A DNA stretch of 64,000 nt from DATENM01 sp045807725. Lineage in GTDB: Bacteria; Acidobacteriota; Blastocatellia; UBA7656. Of this stretch, positions 9,941 through 19,198 are shown in pieces. The position numbers and the translations under genes were made by a program. The stretch is taken from positions 23,160 to 87,159 of the forward strand of contig JBJMGV010000017.1 of the NCBI GenBank assembly GCA_045807725.1, in the 5' to 3' direction. Position 1 is the first letter of the stretch. Each line of letters begins with the position of its first letter. The notes beneath the pieces were generated by a model. It was not told where the DNA came from and made no database searches. It saw nothing but the letters and a program-made list of their open reading frames with translations.

Positions 9941-10110
9941 AACTCAAACTTCTTTCCCGTGTAAATCCAGACGCAGGGCTGAACCGTGTCGAGCTTTTCG
10001 CCTGTTAATGGATTAAGCCGAACTATGATACCAGAGCGCTACCTCAAGTCCAGTTGCTGCTGTTGCTCGCGCAGGGGCGATGCTCACTAAAGGAATCACA
10101 GATGAAATAC

Positions 10111-10141
10111 GGGCGGGATCGAGGCACCCGTGATCCCGCCC
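10111..10141 (-). terminator. Hairpin terminator of the TonB receptor gene
   Basis: GGGCGGGATC (10111-10120) pairs exactly with GATCCCGCCC (10132-10141) across an 11-nt loop, 25 bp past the stop of the receptor gene on the minus strand. The following T-run is weak. Nothing else is visible in the 225-bp gap between 9940 and 10166. Confidence 0.65.
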
Positions 10142-10165
10142 GTCATCCAGTTAGGACAAACTGGA

Positions 10166-13100
10166 TTAGAAAGTGAACTTCAAGCCGAACTGAATTTCGC
10201 GCGGCCCGCGATCACCGCCCAGATGACCGAACGTGCCGGACGTGATGTTGTTGTCTACGTTAATCAAGTTGACGTGGTTGAGCGCGTTGAACATCTCGGC
10301 GCGGAACTGCACGCCGTAACGCTCGCGCACGCGCCAGTTCTTGTTGATAGAGAAGTCGATGTTCTCCAACCCCGGCGCGCGTACCACGCCGCGCCCGACA
10401 TCGCCAAACTGGCCGGGCGACGGAATGGCAAAGGCTGCCGGGTTAAGGTAGAAGCGCGGGTCGCTGCCGTGCAGATAGAGCGGCTGCCCCGGCACGATGT
10501 TCGGACGCGATGTGCCGCTAGCCAGCCCCGCCGTGTTGGTGTTGGTCGTCAGGTCAATCGGCACGCCGCTCAGCAGCGAGACGATGCCGTTCAACTGCCA
10601 CTCTCCCAACACGCCGTTGGCAATGGCTCCCCAATGCTTAACCGAAGGCAGAACGTAGACCGTGTTGAAGATGAACATGTGCCGGCGGTCAAGGTCAGCA
10701 TCGCCGCGATCCAGATCGTAATTGAATGGATCGGTCGTGGCCGAGGTGAACGAGGTCAGCGGCACGTTCGAGATGGTGTGGCTCCAGGTGTAGGCCGCCT
10801 GGAACGATAGCCGGTTGGCGAAGCGGCGGTTCACCCACACCTGCAACGCATTGTAACGGGAATCACCCGACGATTCGCTGCCGACCACCGGGCCAAGCCC
10901 CTGATAGATGCGATGCTGTGCGACGAAGCCGGATGAATCGCCGCCGTTCGCTATGAGGATCGCGTTCTGCAGGCGGAAGCGCGGATCAATCTCGTTGTAC
11001 TGCACGCCGCGCCGCCAGATGTGCAGGCCGTGATTGCCGACGTACGAAGCTTCGACAACCGTGTCCTTCATGACTTCGCGCGATACGGTGAGGTTCCACT
11101 GCCAGCTCTCGGGCGGGCGGAAGTTGGTGCTGACGGCGTTGAAGCTGGTGCTTGAGCCGACGCCGGCAACGGCATTCTTCAGGCCCGGATTGATGGTGTC
11201 GAGGCTGCGGCAGGTCGGGCAATCCGCAAGCGAAGTCTCGCCGCGCCAGCCCGTGTCAACGGTCGTTGACCAGGGCGGATTGAGCGCCATGCGCAGAGTG
11301 TCTTCGATGACGTTGGCGCGACCGAGAAAGCGCCCGAAGCCCATGCGCACAGCGGTCTTACCATCGCCGAACACGTCCCACGCGATCCCTATGCGCGGCT
11401 GGAATCCCTTGTTGTAGGGTTCAACCAGCGAGCGCGGCAGGTTCGCCGCATCTCTCTGATCGGCGCGCACCAGGCCGCTCAACGGGCTTGTGCCGTTGTA
11501 CAGGCTCGGCACGAAGTTGCTGATGCGGTCGTTGTCGGAATAAGCCGGCGAGTAACGCGACCAGCGCATGCCGAGCGTGAAGGTCAGGCCGGGCCGCGCC
11601 TTCCACTGATCGTTGCCGTAGAACTCGAAGTCGTGCCAGCGGCCCAGCGTGTTCTCTTGATGGTCCACTTCGCTGTATTCGAGAATCGGCAGGTCTTTGA
11701 CCAACAACTCGCCAAGGAAGTTGCCCGTGCGCGTGTTGCTGGTCTGCACGGTGTAGAGGCCGCTCGCGCCGTTGGGCTGTTCGTTCTTGATGTTATGGCT
11801 GACGAGCGCGCCGAACTTGAAGCTGTGACTGCCGAGCGCCTTCGAGAAATCATCCTTCCAGATGAAGAGGTCTTCGTGGTTCTGCCAGGGCGCTTGATGC
11901 CACAAGGTCGGGTAGCCGCCCGGCCCCCAGCCGACCGTCGGCAGCCCTGTGCCTTCGGTGCGCGGGAAGACGGTCGGGAATTTCGAGGCGATCTCTTCAT
12001 TGAGCGCCTGTCCCGCCGGGTTGGTCGTGACGATGATGTCGTTGCCAGCGCGCGAGAATTGAAATTCATTAACCGTCGTTGCCGTGAAGCTGTTGGTGAG
12101 CTTGACGGCGAAGCTCTTGCTGGGCTGATCCCAGTCGGAACTCAGCGTTGGGAACGGCGTGTCTCCCCAGAATTGGCCCGCCGCATTCTGGTTGCCCCAC
12201 TTCTCATTGATGAAGCGCACCATCACGTTCATCTTGCTGTTGACCGTCCAATCGCCGCGAATCAAATCCTGGCGAGTGTTGACCGGCTCCAGCGTCGAAG
12301 AGACCCAGTTGGTGCCGGTCGGGTCCGCAGAATTGTTCGGGTCGGGGAATATCTTAGCGAGAGCAAGGCCGGCAGGGCTGAGCCGGTTGGCCGGGATGCG
12401 ATTGCCGGGGAAACGCTGCCCCGTCAGCGGGTCAATCGGCGGCGGGCCGCCCGTGAGAATCGAGCCGCTGAAATCGCCAAGCTTCTCTGCCGCTGTCGGC
12501 ACGTGCGCCGACAAGACGATGCCGCGCTTCTCGCGCCGCCACTCTTCGGAGTAGAAGAAGAAGAGGCGGTCTTTGAGGATCGGCCCGTTGACGTTGAAGC
12601 CGAAATTGTTATAACGCAACTGCTGCTTCGGCTGGCCGGCTTGATTCAAAAAGTTGGCCGTCGCGTTCAAGGCGTCGTTGCGCAAGAACTCGAAGAGCGT
12701 GCCGTGAAATTGATTGCCGCCGCCTTTGGTGATGAGGTTGATGACGGCTCCCTGCGCCTGACCGAACTCGGCGCTGAAGCTGTTGCGCTCGACGCGGAAC
12801 TCGGCGATGGCGTCAATCGAGGGAAAGACCAGCAGCGTCGCGTTTGAGCCAACGTCCATGTTGTTGACGCCGTCTACAGTCCACATATTGGCGTTCGAGG
12901 CGTTGCCGTTGACCGACATATCGACGTTGGAGTTCAGGCCGGTGCCACGCGCGGCAAAGCTGCCGGCAGTCGAAACGCCCGGCACCATCGTCGCCAGCGA
13001 GGCGTAGTTGCGCCCGTTCAGCGGCAGCTCGGTGACTTGTTTTTCGGCGATCAGGCTGCTGACTTCGCCGCTCTGCGTTTCAACCTGTGCGACTTCGGCG

Positions 13101-13489
13101 GTGACGTTGACGATCTCCGCCGCGCCGCCGATTTCGAGATTGAGATTGACCGTGAGATTCTCGCTGACGTGCAGATCGACCGTGGCAACGGTCTTCTTGA
13201 ATCCCTGCGGTGCCGTGCTCACAGTGTAACGGCCAACCGGCAGGCTGGGAACCGAATAGATGCCGGTGTCGTCGGTCGTGACGGTGCGCGCGGTCTGTGT
13301 CCTTTCATCGAGGATGGTAACTTCAGCTTTCGGCACGCCCGCGCCCTGTTGGTCGCGCACAGCGCCGCTGATATTGCCGACCGTAGACGACTGGGCGCGG
13401 GCCTCGGCCAGTAGACCGAGACTCAAACACAACGCCAGCACGCTGAAGACGGCTCTTTTCCAAGCGAGCGGATTTCGTTGACTTCGCAT
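10166..13489 (-). CDS. Oar-like TonB-dependent receptor
   Basis: 1107 residues. Outer-membrane beta-barrel probably importing an oligomeric nutrient; the substrate is unknown. A signal peptide (ending AEARAQS) is followed by a carboxypeptidase-regulatory-like domain (about 38-120: ISGAVRDQQGAGVPKAEVTI ... PVGRYTV). Next comes a plug region with the ELPLNGRNY motif typical of acidobacterial receptors, then a large barrel ending in Phe (GLKFTF), as outer-membrane proteins do. It is the first gene of the minus-strand run. Its upstream region holds the palindromic element at 13740-13767, also found upstream of the symporter gene at 17626, so the two may be co-regulated and may handle the same substrate. 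Confidence 0.93.
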   Translation of the reverse strand: MRSQRNPLAWKRAVFSVLALCLSLGLLAEARAQSSTVGNISGAVRDQQGAGVPKAEVTILDERTQTARTVTTDDTGIYSVPSLPVGRYTVSTAPQGFKKTVATVDLHVSENLTVNLNLEIGGAAEIVNVTAEVAQVETQSGEVSSLIAEKQVTELPLNGRNYASLATMVPGVSTAGSFAARGTGLNSNVDMSVNGNASNANMWTVDGVNNMDVGSNATLLVFPSIDAIAEFRVERNSFSAEFGQAQGAVINLITKGGGNQFHGTLFEFLRNDALNATANFLNQAGQPKQQLRYNNFGFNVNGPILKDRLFFFYSEEWRREKRGIVLSAHVPTAAEKLGDFSGSILTGGPPPIDPLTGQRFPGNRIPANRLSPAGLALAKIFPDPNNSADPTGTNWVSSTLEPVNTRQDLIRGDWTVNSKMNVMVRFINEKWGNQNAAGQFWGDTPFPTLSSDWDQPSKSFAVKLTNSFTATTVNEFQFSRAGNDIIVTTNPAGQALNEEIASKFPTVFPRTEGTGLPTVGWGPGGYPTLWHQAPWQNHEDLFIWKDDFSKALGSHSFKFGALVSHNIKNEQPNGASGLYTVQTSNTRTGNFLGELLVKDLPILEYSEVDHQENTLGRWHDFEFYGNDQWKARPGLTFTLGMRWSRYSPAYSDNDRISNFVPSLYNGTSPLSGLVRADQRDAANLPRSLVEPYNKGFQPRIGIAWDVFGDGKTAVRMGFGRFLGRANVIEDTLRMALNPPWSTTVDTGWRGETSLADCPTCRSLDTINPGLKNAVAGVGSSTSFNAVSTNFRPPESWQWNLTVSREVMKDTVVEASYVGNHGLHIWRRGVQYNEIDPRFRLQNAILIANGGDSSGFVAQHRIYQGLGPVVGSESSGDSRYNALQVWVNRRFANRLSFQAAYTWSHTISNVPLTSFTSATTDPFNYDLDRGDADLDRRHMFIFNTVYVLPSVKHWGAIANGVLGEWQLNGIVSLLSGVPIDLTTNTNTAGLASGTSRPNIVPGQPLYLHGSDPRFYLNPAAFAIPSPGQFGDVGRGVVRAPGLENIDFSINKNWRVRERYGVQFRAEMFNALNHVNLINVDNNITSGTFGHLGGDRGPREIQFGLKFTF

Positions 13490-13739
13490 ATGTAGCCTCT
13501 CTTCGTTCAGTCAGTTTTTTCTGTGATGCTCAAGGTCAGCTTTCGCCCGTGTGAGCGAAGCAAGACAGACGGTTATCGAGGCACAACCACCAGACACGTC
13601 GGCCCGACTCTCTTCAAACCATTGTCAGCGCCAGCGCTAGGGCGTAGAATGTGCCCCTGATAATTTCCGAATCTAAGCAAGAATGAATCTGTACTGGACG
13701 AACACACGCTACGCTCAATTAGAATAGGAATCAATAGCC

Positions 13740-13767
13740 TTACAGTAAATTAACAGGTTAATTAACC
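13740..13767. promoter_or_regulatory. Candidate operator: TTAC-GTAAA-TAACAGG plus palindrome GGTTAATTAACC
   Basis: A 28-nt element in the 434-bp divergent gap between the TonB receptor (minus) and the signalling gene at 13924 (plus). It ends in a perfect 12-nt palindrome, GGTTAATTAACC. A near-identical element (about 27 of 29 aligned positions) lies at 17738-17766, upstream of the symporter gene. I see no gene in the rest of the gap (13490-13923). Confidence 0.6.
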
Positions 13768-13923
13768 CCGTAACCGCCGGTTGCTTTGAATAAGTAGAGG
13801 TTAGCGCGAAGTTAGACAGGGGGTTACTTGCCTGAATCAGCAAAGCGGGTGTTTGGAACAGTCGCCATAATTTCGCATTCTTCAGGCTGCCGTCAGCCGC
13901 GTGTGGGAAGCAGGAGTGAAGGG

Positions 13924-15339
13924 ATGAAAGCCCAGATGGCCGAGCCGGTTTCAGCCAGTGTCGAGCCGGATGAGATACGCCTCGCGCTGGAAAGACTCTT
14001 ACGCAGCAAATATTTCATCAACGCGCACAAGAAGCAGAAGTTCGTGCGGCTGATCTGTGATTATTACCTTGAAGGCCGCGCGCAGGAGTTGAACGAGCAC
14101 ATCCTCGGTTACGATGTCTTTGGCCGCGACAGCAGCTACAATCCTTCAAACGATCCGATTGTTCGCGTCTTCGCCCACGAGATACGCAAGAAGCTCGAAG
14201 TCTACTATGCCAACGAAGGGGCCGCCGATCCTGTGCGCCTGGAGATTCCCGCCGGCAGCTATCAGCCGGTCTTCACCCGGCAAATCATCGCACGCGCCAG
14301 CGAAGAGATTGAAACGACGTTGCCGCCCGGCGAAGCCTCTGCACCGCCGACTAGACGGCGATGGTCGGCAGGTCGCCTGGTCGCAATGCTGGTCGGGCTG
14401 GTCTTGCTGGGCAGCGTGATCGTTCTGGCGATAATGAATCGGCAACTGCGTCAGGAGATGGCGCGCGCCGATGCAATGAAATCGCCGGCGGCTTATGGCA
14501 GCGTGTGGGCTGCCTTTCTCGCCGACAAGAATCCGCCGCTGGTCATCCTGAGCAATCCGCCCATCCTGCGCTTCATCAACGCCAGCGACCCGGAACCGCT
14601 CGTCCGCGCCTCGATCCCGCTGCCGGACGAGACGGTCGCGGCCTTGCGCGATAAGTTCGTCACCAACCCCGAAGTCTCGATCAAAGAATCGAGCGGGCCG
14701 ACCGACAACAACGACCAATCGACTCAGAGCAAGGTGGTCATCGAGCGCAATCAGCAATCGCGCCTCGTGCTCAGCACCAACGTCTACACGGGCATGGGCG
14801 AGGCCATCGGGCTGCATTACCTGACCGATTTTTTCCGCAAGGCGAGCCGCAATATTCAACTCAAACAGAGCCGCACGTTGAGCGCCGAAGACCTCAAGAA
14901 GCATAACGTGATTATGCTGGGCGGCGTGTGGGTGAATGCCTGGTCAAGCAAGCTGACGCGCAATGAAGACTTCGTCTTTACGAGCAAAGGGACTATCGAG
15001 AATCGCAATCCGCAATCCGGCGAAGAGCACGAATACATTCCGCAATTCGACCGTCGCACCGGCAACCTGATTACCGATTACGCGCTCATCACGGTCAAGC
15101 CGAATATCTCGGAAGCTAATGATGTAATGATGCTGGCAGGCATCTATAGTCAAGGCACTGAAGCCGCCGCCGAATACGTCACCAACCCGGATTACCTCGA
15201 CCAGTTAAACCAGCACTTGCAACCGTCGGGCAGCACGCCGCGCTACTTTCAGGCATTGTTGAAAGTCAGCGTCGAAAACGGCATTCCGACGACGATCTTC
15301 ATCCTCACGCTCCACGAATTGCGCGTCACCGAGTTCTAA
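13924..15339 (+). CDS. One-TM signalling-type protein with the acidobacterial N-terminal LxxLLxSxxF domain
   Basis: 471 residues from ATG 13924, preceded by GGAG; the frame is open upstream to 13828 but lacks a ribosome site there. The N-terminal ~110 residues (IRLALERLLRSKYF ... LGYDVFGRDSSYNPSNDPIVR ... IPAGSYQPVF) match a domain I know from many acidobacterial proteins, where it precedes TPR or enzymatic regions. I think it is a winged-helix-like or signalling module, but I know no firm name. One transmembrane helix follows (about residues 142-165), then an extracytoplasmic region of ~300 residues that I do not recognise. It is divergent from the TonB receptor. It is a plausible regulator of that receptor and of the symporter at 15788, but no experiment in the sequence shows this. 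Confidence 0.75.
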   Translation: MKAQMAEPVSASVEPDEIRLALERLLRSKYFINAHKKQKFVRLICDYYLEGRAQELNEHILGYDVFGRDSSYNPSNDPIVRVFAHEIRKKLEVYYANEGAADPVRLEIPAGSYQPVFTRQIIARASEEIETTLPPGEASAPPTRRRWSAGRLVAMLVGLVLLGSVIVLAIMNRQLRQEMARADAMKSPAAYGSVWAAFLADKNPPLVILSNPPILRFINASDPEPLVRASIPLPDETVAALRDKFVTNPEVSIKESSGPTDNNDQSTQSKVVIERNQQSRLVLSTNVYTGMGEAIGLHYLTDFFRKASRNIQLKQSRTLSAEDLKKHNVIMLGGVWVNAWSSKLTRNEDFVFTSKGTIENRNPQSGEEHEYIPQFDRRTGNLITDYALITVKPNISEANDVMMLAGIYSQGTEAAAEYVTNPDYLDQLNQHLQPSGSTPRYFQALLKVSVENGIPTTIFILTLHELRVTEF

Positions 15340-15386
15340 GCCATGAAATGGGGTATCAATTCTTTAAGCGCATTCCAGAGTTGTAA

Positions 15387-15696
15387 TCTCCGTAGGAGCG
15401 CGATGTTTATAGAGCGTGTCTGAGAAGCCCTGAAGGGGCGCGATTCGACAGCCCAGCCCAACGGGCTGGGTACACTCAGCGACCATTCCACAAGCCCTGA
15501 AAGGGCGCAATAGGTGATCGGTTATTGCGCCCTTTCAGGGCTTGGCGGTTAGCCCCGCCGCTCACCCAGGGCGTTGCCCTGGGCTATTGAATCCCGCCCC
15601 TTCAGGGCTTTTCAGACACGCTCTATAGAATGCTGCTGCATAAAAAGACCATGCTCCGTAGGAGCGTGATGTCAACATCGCGCTCCTACGGAGCAT
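15387..15696. repeat. Repeat block: REP palindromes flanking copy 2 of the ~220-bp terminal-inverted-repeat element
   Basis: CTCCGTAGGAGCGCGATG (15389 on) precedes the element at about 15408-15628, which has the same ends and internal GCCCTGAAAGGGCGC hairpins as copy 1 at 1704-1933. A perfect inverted repeat follows (ATGCTCCGTAGGAGCG 15651-15666 with its inverse at 15681-15696). The 448-bp gap 15340-15787 is essentially all repeat and holds no gene. It lies between convergent genes. Confidence 0.85.
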
Positions 15697-15787
15697 GGAT
15701 TAATTTGTCGCTGCGGTCTATGAAGATCGCGTGCCTACGGCACTGCTAATTCTCAAGCACTCTATCCGTTCAGACGATCTATCTGTG

Positions 15788-17626
15788 TTAAGTGATCGAT
15801 TCGCTACCGCCGACGCTGAGACTCTGCGGCAAGCTGTCGGGTATTTCTGCCGGCAGCGGCTTCCAATCGATGCGCGACAGGTTGCGCGAGATCAACGCGG
15901 CGGCAATGATCGCGGCCAGCAGGCAGAGCGCTCCGCTCAACCAGTCTTTGAAGATCAGCTTGCCGATGCCGAACAGCGACGCGTAGATCAGCACGCAGCC
16001 GAGCGCCCAGTTGGCGAACTGCGTCGAGAGGCTGCCCATCTCGTGGCGCTCGGTCGCGCCCGAAAGCTGCGCCACCCGCCGCCAGCCCGGCCCTTCGGGT
16101 CGCACCTGACGATAAAAATCAATCAGCGTCTCTTCCGGTTCAGGCCGCGTCAGGAATGTAACCAGCAGCCAGACAGCGGTGGTGACGCCTACGGTCGTCA
16201 GCATAATGTAAGCGAATTGCAGCGGGTCGCCGCTATCCCACTTGACGACGAATTTCAGGAAGAGCGAAACCACGCTGGCCGACAGCATCGCGGCGATTTC
16301 CGACCAGCCGTTGATCCGCCACCAGAACCAGCGGAACAGCAGCACAGGGCCTGTGCCCGCGCCAATCACCAGCAACAACTGCCACGCATCACGGATCGAA
16401 TCGAGCTGGAGCGTCACCAGCAGCGAAACTACCATCAGCAGCACGGTGACGACTTGTGAGATGATGACGTAATGACGCTCGCTGCGGTCGCGCACCCAGA
16501 AGCGACGATAAAAATCGTTGACCACGTATGACGCGCCCCAGTTCAGTTGCGTGCCGATGGTGGACATATAAGCCGCCGCGAACGCCGCCAGCATAAATCC
16601 GCGCAGGTAAGTCGGGAAGATGTTCGGGTCCATCAGCGTGCGGACGTAGCCCGCTTCTTTGTCAACCAAGTCAGGGTACAGAACGAGTGAGGCGAGCGCC
16701 GTCAATATCCAGGGCCAGGGCCGCAAGGCGTAATGCGCGATGTTGAACCACAGCGTCGCCAGCAGCCCGTGCCGCTCGTCTTTCGCCGAGAAGATGCGCT
16801 GCGCGACGTAGCCGCCGCCGCCCGGCTCGGCTCCGGGATACCAGCTCGCCCACCAGTTGACCGCCAGATAAACGAAGAAGGTCAGCGCCGGCATCCACGC
16901 CGAATGCAGGTCGGGAAAGAACGCCAGCCGCGAACCGGCGTGGCCGCTGGCCTGATCCAGCGCGGTGATTTTTGTCTTCAGCGCATCAATGCCGCCGACC
17001 GCGTGAACGGCGAGTATCGCCAGCACGATCACCATCCCCATCTTGAGCACGAACTGGAAAAGGTCAGTCACCAGCACGCCCCACAGCCCGGAGATGGTCG
17101 TGTAGAAAGCGGTGAAGAGCATCATACCGGCGACGATCCAGAGCGCTGTTCCCTTATCAACTCCGAGCGTCACCTGGAGAATCTTGACCATCGCCAGATT
17201 GACCCAGCCCATGATGATGCAGTTGATCGGCACGCCGAGATAGAGCGCGCGGAAGCCGCGCAGGAAGGTCGCGGGCTTGCCGGAATAACGCAGCTCGGCG
17301 AACTCGACATCGGTCATCACGCCGGCCCGCCGCCACAGCCTTGCGTAAAAGAAGACCGTCAGCATGCCGACCATCACGAAGTTCCACCACAGCCAGTTGC
17401 CGGCGATGCCATTGGCCGCGACCAGCCCGGTGACCAGCAGCGGCGTGTCGGCGGCAAACGTTGTCGCGACCATCGACGTGCCCGCCAGCCACCACGGCAC
17501 ATCGCGGCCCGACAAAAAGAACTCGGTCGTCGAGCCGCGCGCGCGCCGCGCGTAGTAGATGCCTATGCCGAGGTTGAAGAGAAAGTAGGCGGCGATCACC
17601 AGCCAATCCAACAGATTCAGTTCCAC
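15788..17626 (-). CDS. Sodium:solute symporter (SSS family)
   Basis: 612 residues with about 14 hydrophobic helices. N-terminal MELNLLDWLVIAAYFLFNLG, then ARRARGSTTEFFLSGRDVPW, the typical SSS loop (xxFFLxGRxxPWW), and GTSMVATTFAADTP. It imports an organic solute with sodium; the sequence does not identify the substrate. It starts at GTG 17626 preceded by GAGGTG. The upstream palindromic element at 17738-17766 matches the one in front of the TonB receptor, which suggests an outer- and inner-membrane transport pair. It is a different subtype from the symporter at 37110. Confidence 0.92.
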   Translation of the reverse strand: MELNLLDWLVIAAYFLFNLGIGIYYARRARGSTTEFFLSGRDVPWWLAGTSMVATTFAADTPLLVTGLVAANGIAGNWLWWNFVMVGMLTVFFYARLWRRAGVMTDVEFAELRYSGKPATFLRGFRALYLGVPINCIIMGWVNLAMVKILQVTLGVDKGTALWIVAGMMLFTAFYTTISGLWGVLVTDLFQFVLKMGMVIVLAILAVHAVGGIDALKTKITALDQASGHAGSRLAFFPDLHSAWMPALTFFVYLAVNWWASWYPGAEPGGGGYVAQRIFSAKDERHGLLATLWFNIAHYALRPWPWILTALASLVLYPDLVDKEAGYVRTLMDPNIFPTYLRGFMLAAFAAAYMSTIGTQLNWGASYVVNDFYRRFWVRDRSERHYVIISQVVTVLLMVVSLLVTLQLDSIRDAWQLLLVIGAGTGPVLLFRWFWWRINGWSEIAAMLSASVVSLFLKFVVKWDSGDPLQFAYIMLTTVGVTTAVWLLVTFLTRPEPEETLIDFYRQVRPEGPGWRRVAQLSGATERHEMGSLSTQFANWALGCVLIYASLFGIGKLIFKDWLSGALCLLAAIIAAALISRNLSRIDWKPLPAEIPDSLPQSLSVGGSESIT

Positions 17627-17718
17627 GCCTTCACCTCATCGTTTGAATGATTCGTTCGTTCGCACTCAAGACCGGCGACACTCAGCCAATCGCGTTGATA
17701 GGCAAAGTAGATGGATTG

Positions 17719-17766
17719 ACCGTAACAGTCAATGGACTTACGGTAAACTAACAGGTTAAATTAACC
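17719..17766. promoter_or_regulatory. Candidate operator upstream of the symporter gene (copy 2 of the shared element)
   Basis: Contains an inverted repeat ACCGTAA (17719-17725) / TTACGGT (17738-17744), followed by TAACAGG and the near-palindrome GGTTAA-A-TTAACC. The part 17738-17766 matches 13740-13767 upstream of the TonB receptor. It lies about 110-150 bp from the GTG start at 17626. Confidence 0.6.
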
Positions 17767-17773
17767 GCTCGAA

Positions 17774-17920
17774 CAGGAGTCGGGATACAGAAGTCAGGAG
17801 TGAGGAGTCAGAGCCGGAACCAGTCGCCAAGGCTTCGGCTAACCTGCGGCTAGGCACATACGGCTTTGCGAATGCTGAATCCTCCTCCCTGCTCCCTGTA
17901 TCCTGACTCCTGTATCCTGA
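17774..17920. repeat. Imperfect inverted repeat (CAGGAGTC...GATACAG family)
   Basis: CAGGAGTCGGGATACAGAAG and the following AGTCAGGAGTGAGGAG words on the left are answered by CTCCCTGTATCCTGACTCCTG words at 17890-17918 (short words quoted). It lies directly before the dUTPase start and gives the frame a false N-terminal extension (17866-17925). It is another sequence family of the intergenic hairpin class seen throughout the window. Confidence 0.75.
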
Positions 17921-17925
17921 AACGA

Positions 17926-18363
17926 ATGATTGAACTGAAGATCAAGATGCTCGACGACAACTTGCCCGCGCCGCGTTACCAGCACGACGGCGACGCCGGC
18001 CTCGACCTGCCGAGCCGCATTGATTATCGGCTGGAGCCGGGCGAGCGAGCGCGCATTCCTACGGGCGTGGCGGTTGCGATCCCGCACGGTTACGCCGGCT
18101 TTGTTATGGTGCGTAGCGGGTTGGCGGCGCGTCATGGCATCGCTTGCGTCAACTCGCCGGGCTTGATTGATGCCGGTTATCGCGGCGAGGTCTGCGTCAT
18201 TCTGCTGAATACGGATCGGAGCGAGCCTTATCTCATCCGGCGCGGCGACCGCATCGCGCAACTCGTCCTGCAACGCGTCGTCGTGGCTTCGACGGTGGTT
18301 GTGGATGAACTCGATGAGACGACGCGCGGTGACGGCGGCTTCGGCAGCACCGGCCAGGCTTGA
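17926..18363 (+). CDS. dut: dUTP diphosphatase (dUTPase)
   Basis: 145 residues. It hydrolyses dUTP to dUMP and pyrophosphate, keeping uracil out of DNA and feeding dTMP synthesis. Conserved dUTPase motifs appear in order: DAGLDLPS (motif 1), VRSGLAARHGIACVNSPGLIDAGYRGEV (motifs 2-3, quoted in part as RSGLA and GLIDAGYRGE), RRGDRIAQLVLQ (motif 4) and the flexible C-terminal GGFGSTG (motif 5). Length is normal for a trimeric dUTPase. The start is ATG 17926 because the upstream extension translates a hairpin repeat. It appears to be transcribed alone. Confidence 0.95.
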   Translation: MIELKIKMLDDNLPAPRYQHDGDAGLDLPSRIDYRLEPGERARIPTGVAVAIPHGYAGFVMVRSGLAARHGIACVNSPGLIDAGYRGEVCVILLNTDRSEPYLIRRGDRIAQLVLQRVVVASTVVVDELDETTRGDGGFGSTGQA

Positions 18364-18436
18364 CCCGTTCGCCAAATCGTCGGCTTGCGGACCAGGGCCG
18401 TCCGCCTTGTAGGCTGAGAAGCCACCGAGATTATGT

Positions 18437-18745
18437 ATGGATAGCAAGGCAATCGCATCAAACGCGCGTTTTTATGCCATCCGGCTCGCCGGCATTCATG
18501 AGCTGAAGATCGCCTGTCCGCGCCATCTGGTGCCCTACATCAACCCAATAGACAAAGCGATACGAGGCATGGCGCAACCCGAAGCGTTCGGCACGAAAGG
18601 GCAGTGGGTATTCCAGGATCAAATAGACGCGCTACGCATGTTCCACTCATTCTATCCTGAAGATGAACAACCACTCGTCAAAGAGGCCGTAGAAGTCTAT
18701 CTGAAGGCGCAACTGAGAGGATTGTACGCCCCGATGATGGGATGA
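18437..18745 (+). CDS. Hypothetical protein, 102 aa
   Basis: I do not recognise it. It is a soluble, mixed alpha/beta sequence (MDSKAIASNARFYAIRL ... PEDEQPLVKEAVEVYLKAQL) with no signal peptide or membrane segment. It has two Cys-free helical stretches at the C-terminus. It lies 73 bp after dUTPase on the same strand. Codon use resembles its neighbours and the frame is free of repeats, so I take it as a real gene. Confidence 0.55.
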   Translation: MDSKAIASNARFYAIRLAGIHELKIACPRHLVPYINPIDKAIRGMAQPEAFGTKGQWVFQDQIDALRMFHSFYPEDEQPLVKEAVEVYLKAQLRGLYAPMMG

Positions 18746-18800
18746 GTATTGTTTACCCATCGGTGATGACTTCGTATTGCCCCATCGTTGATGCCCTTCG

Positions 18801-19022
18801 CTAGATGTGCTGCGGCTCAATCGGATCAACAGCTTTCAGGTGCTCGCACTCTATGCGCAACCGTAGACCATCCGCAAAGGTGATAAGCACATACTGATGG
18901 TCGCTGGCCTGGCCTATTTCAAGGGTTTCAATCGTGCGGTCCTTAACCGCATCATTGATCGCGGCCATTTGCTCGGCGGGCCATTCCAGATCGAAGGCGC
19001 TGTGCCCCTTGTCTTCATCCAT
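18801..19022 (-). CDS. Hypothetical protein, 73 aa
   Basis: Small acidic protein (MDEDKGHSAFDLEWPAEQMA ...) with a beta-strand-like centre (HQYVLITFADGLRLRIECEH). No family recognised. The start is well supported: GGAGGTGAGGCG precedes the ATG. It is convergent with the 102-aa gene. Confidence 0.6.
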   Translation of the reverse strand: MDEDKGHSAFDLEWPAEQMAAINDAVKDRTIETLEIGQASDHQYVLITFADGLRLRIECEHLKAVDPIEPQHI

Positions 19023-19198
19023 CGCCTCACCTCCGCCCGTCAGGCCAGCCCAGCCAGCGTCGCCTGCACATCTCCGTCTGCCTCAAAGTCCCGGTGTGCT
19101 CTACGCGCACGCCGGCCAGGAGCTTTCGCGCCCAGCGTACTCGTTTTCGCCGGCCTGCCGCACAAACGTCACGTCCCATCTGACCGGGATGGGATTTA

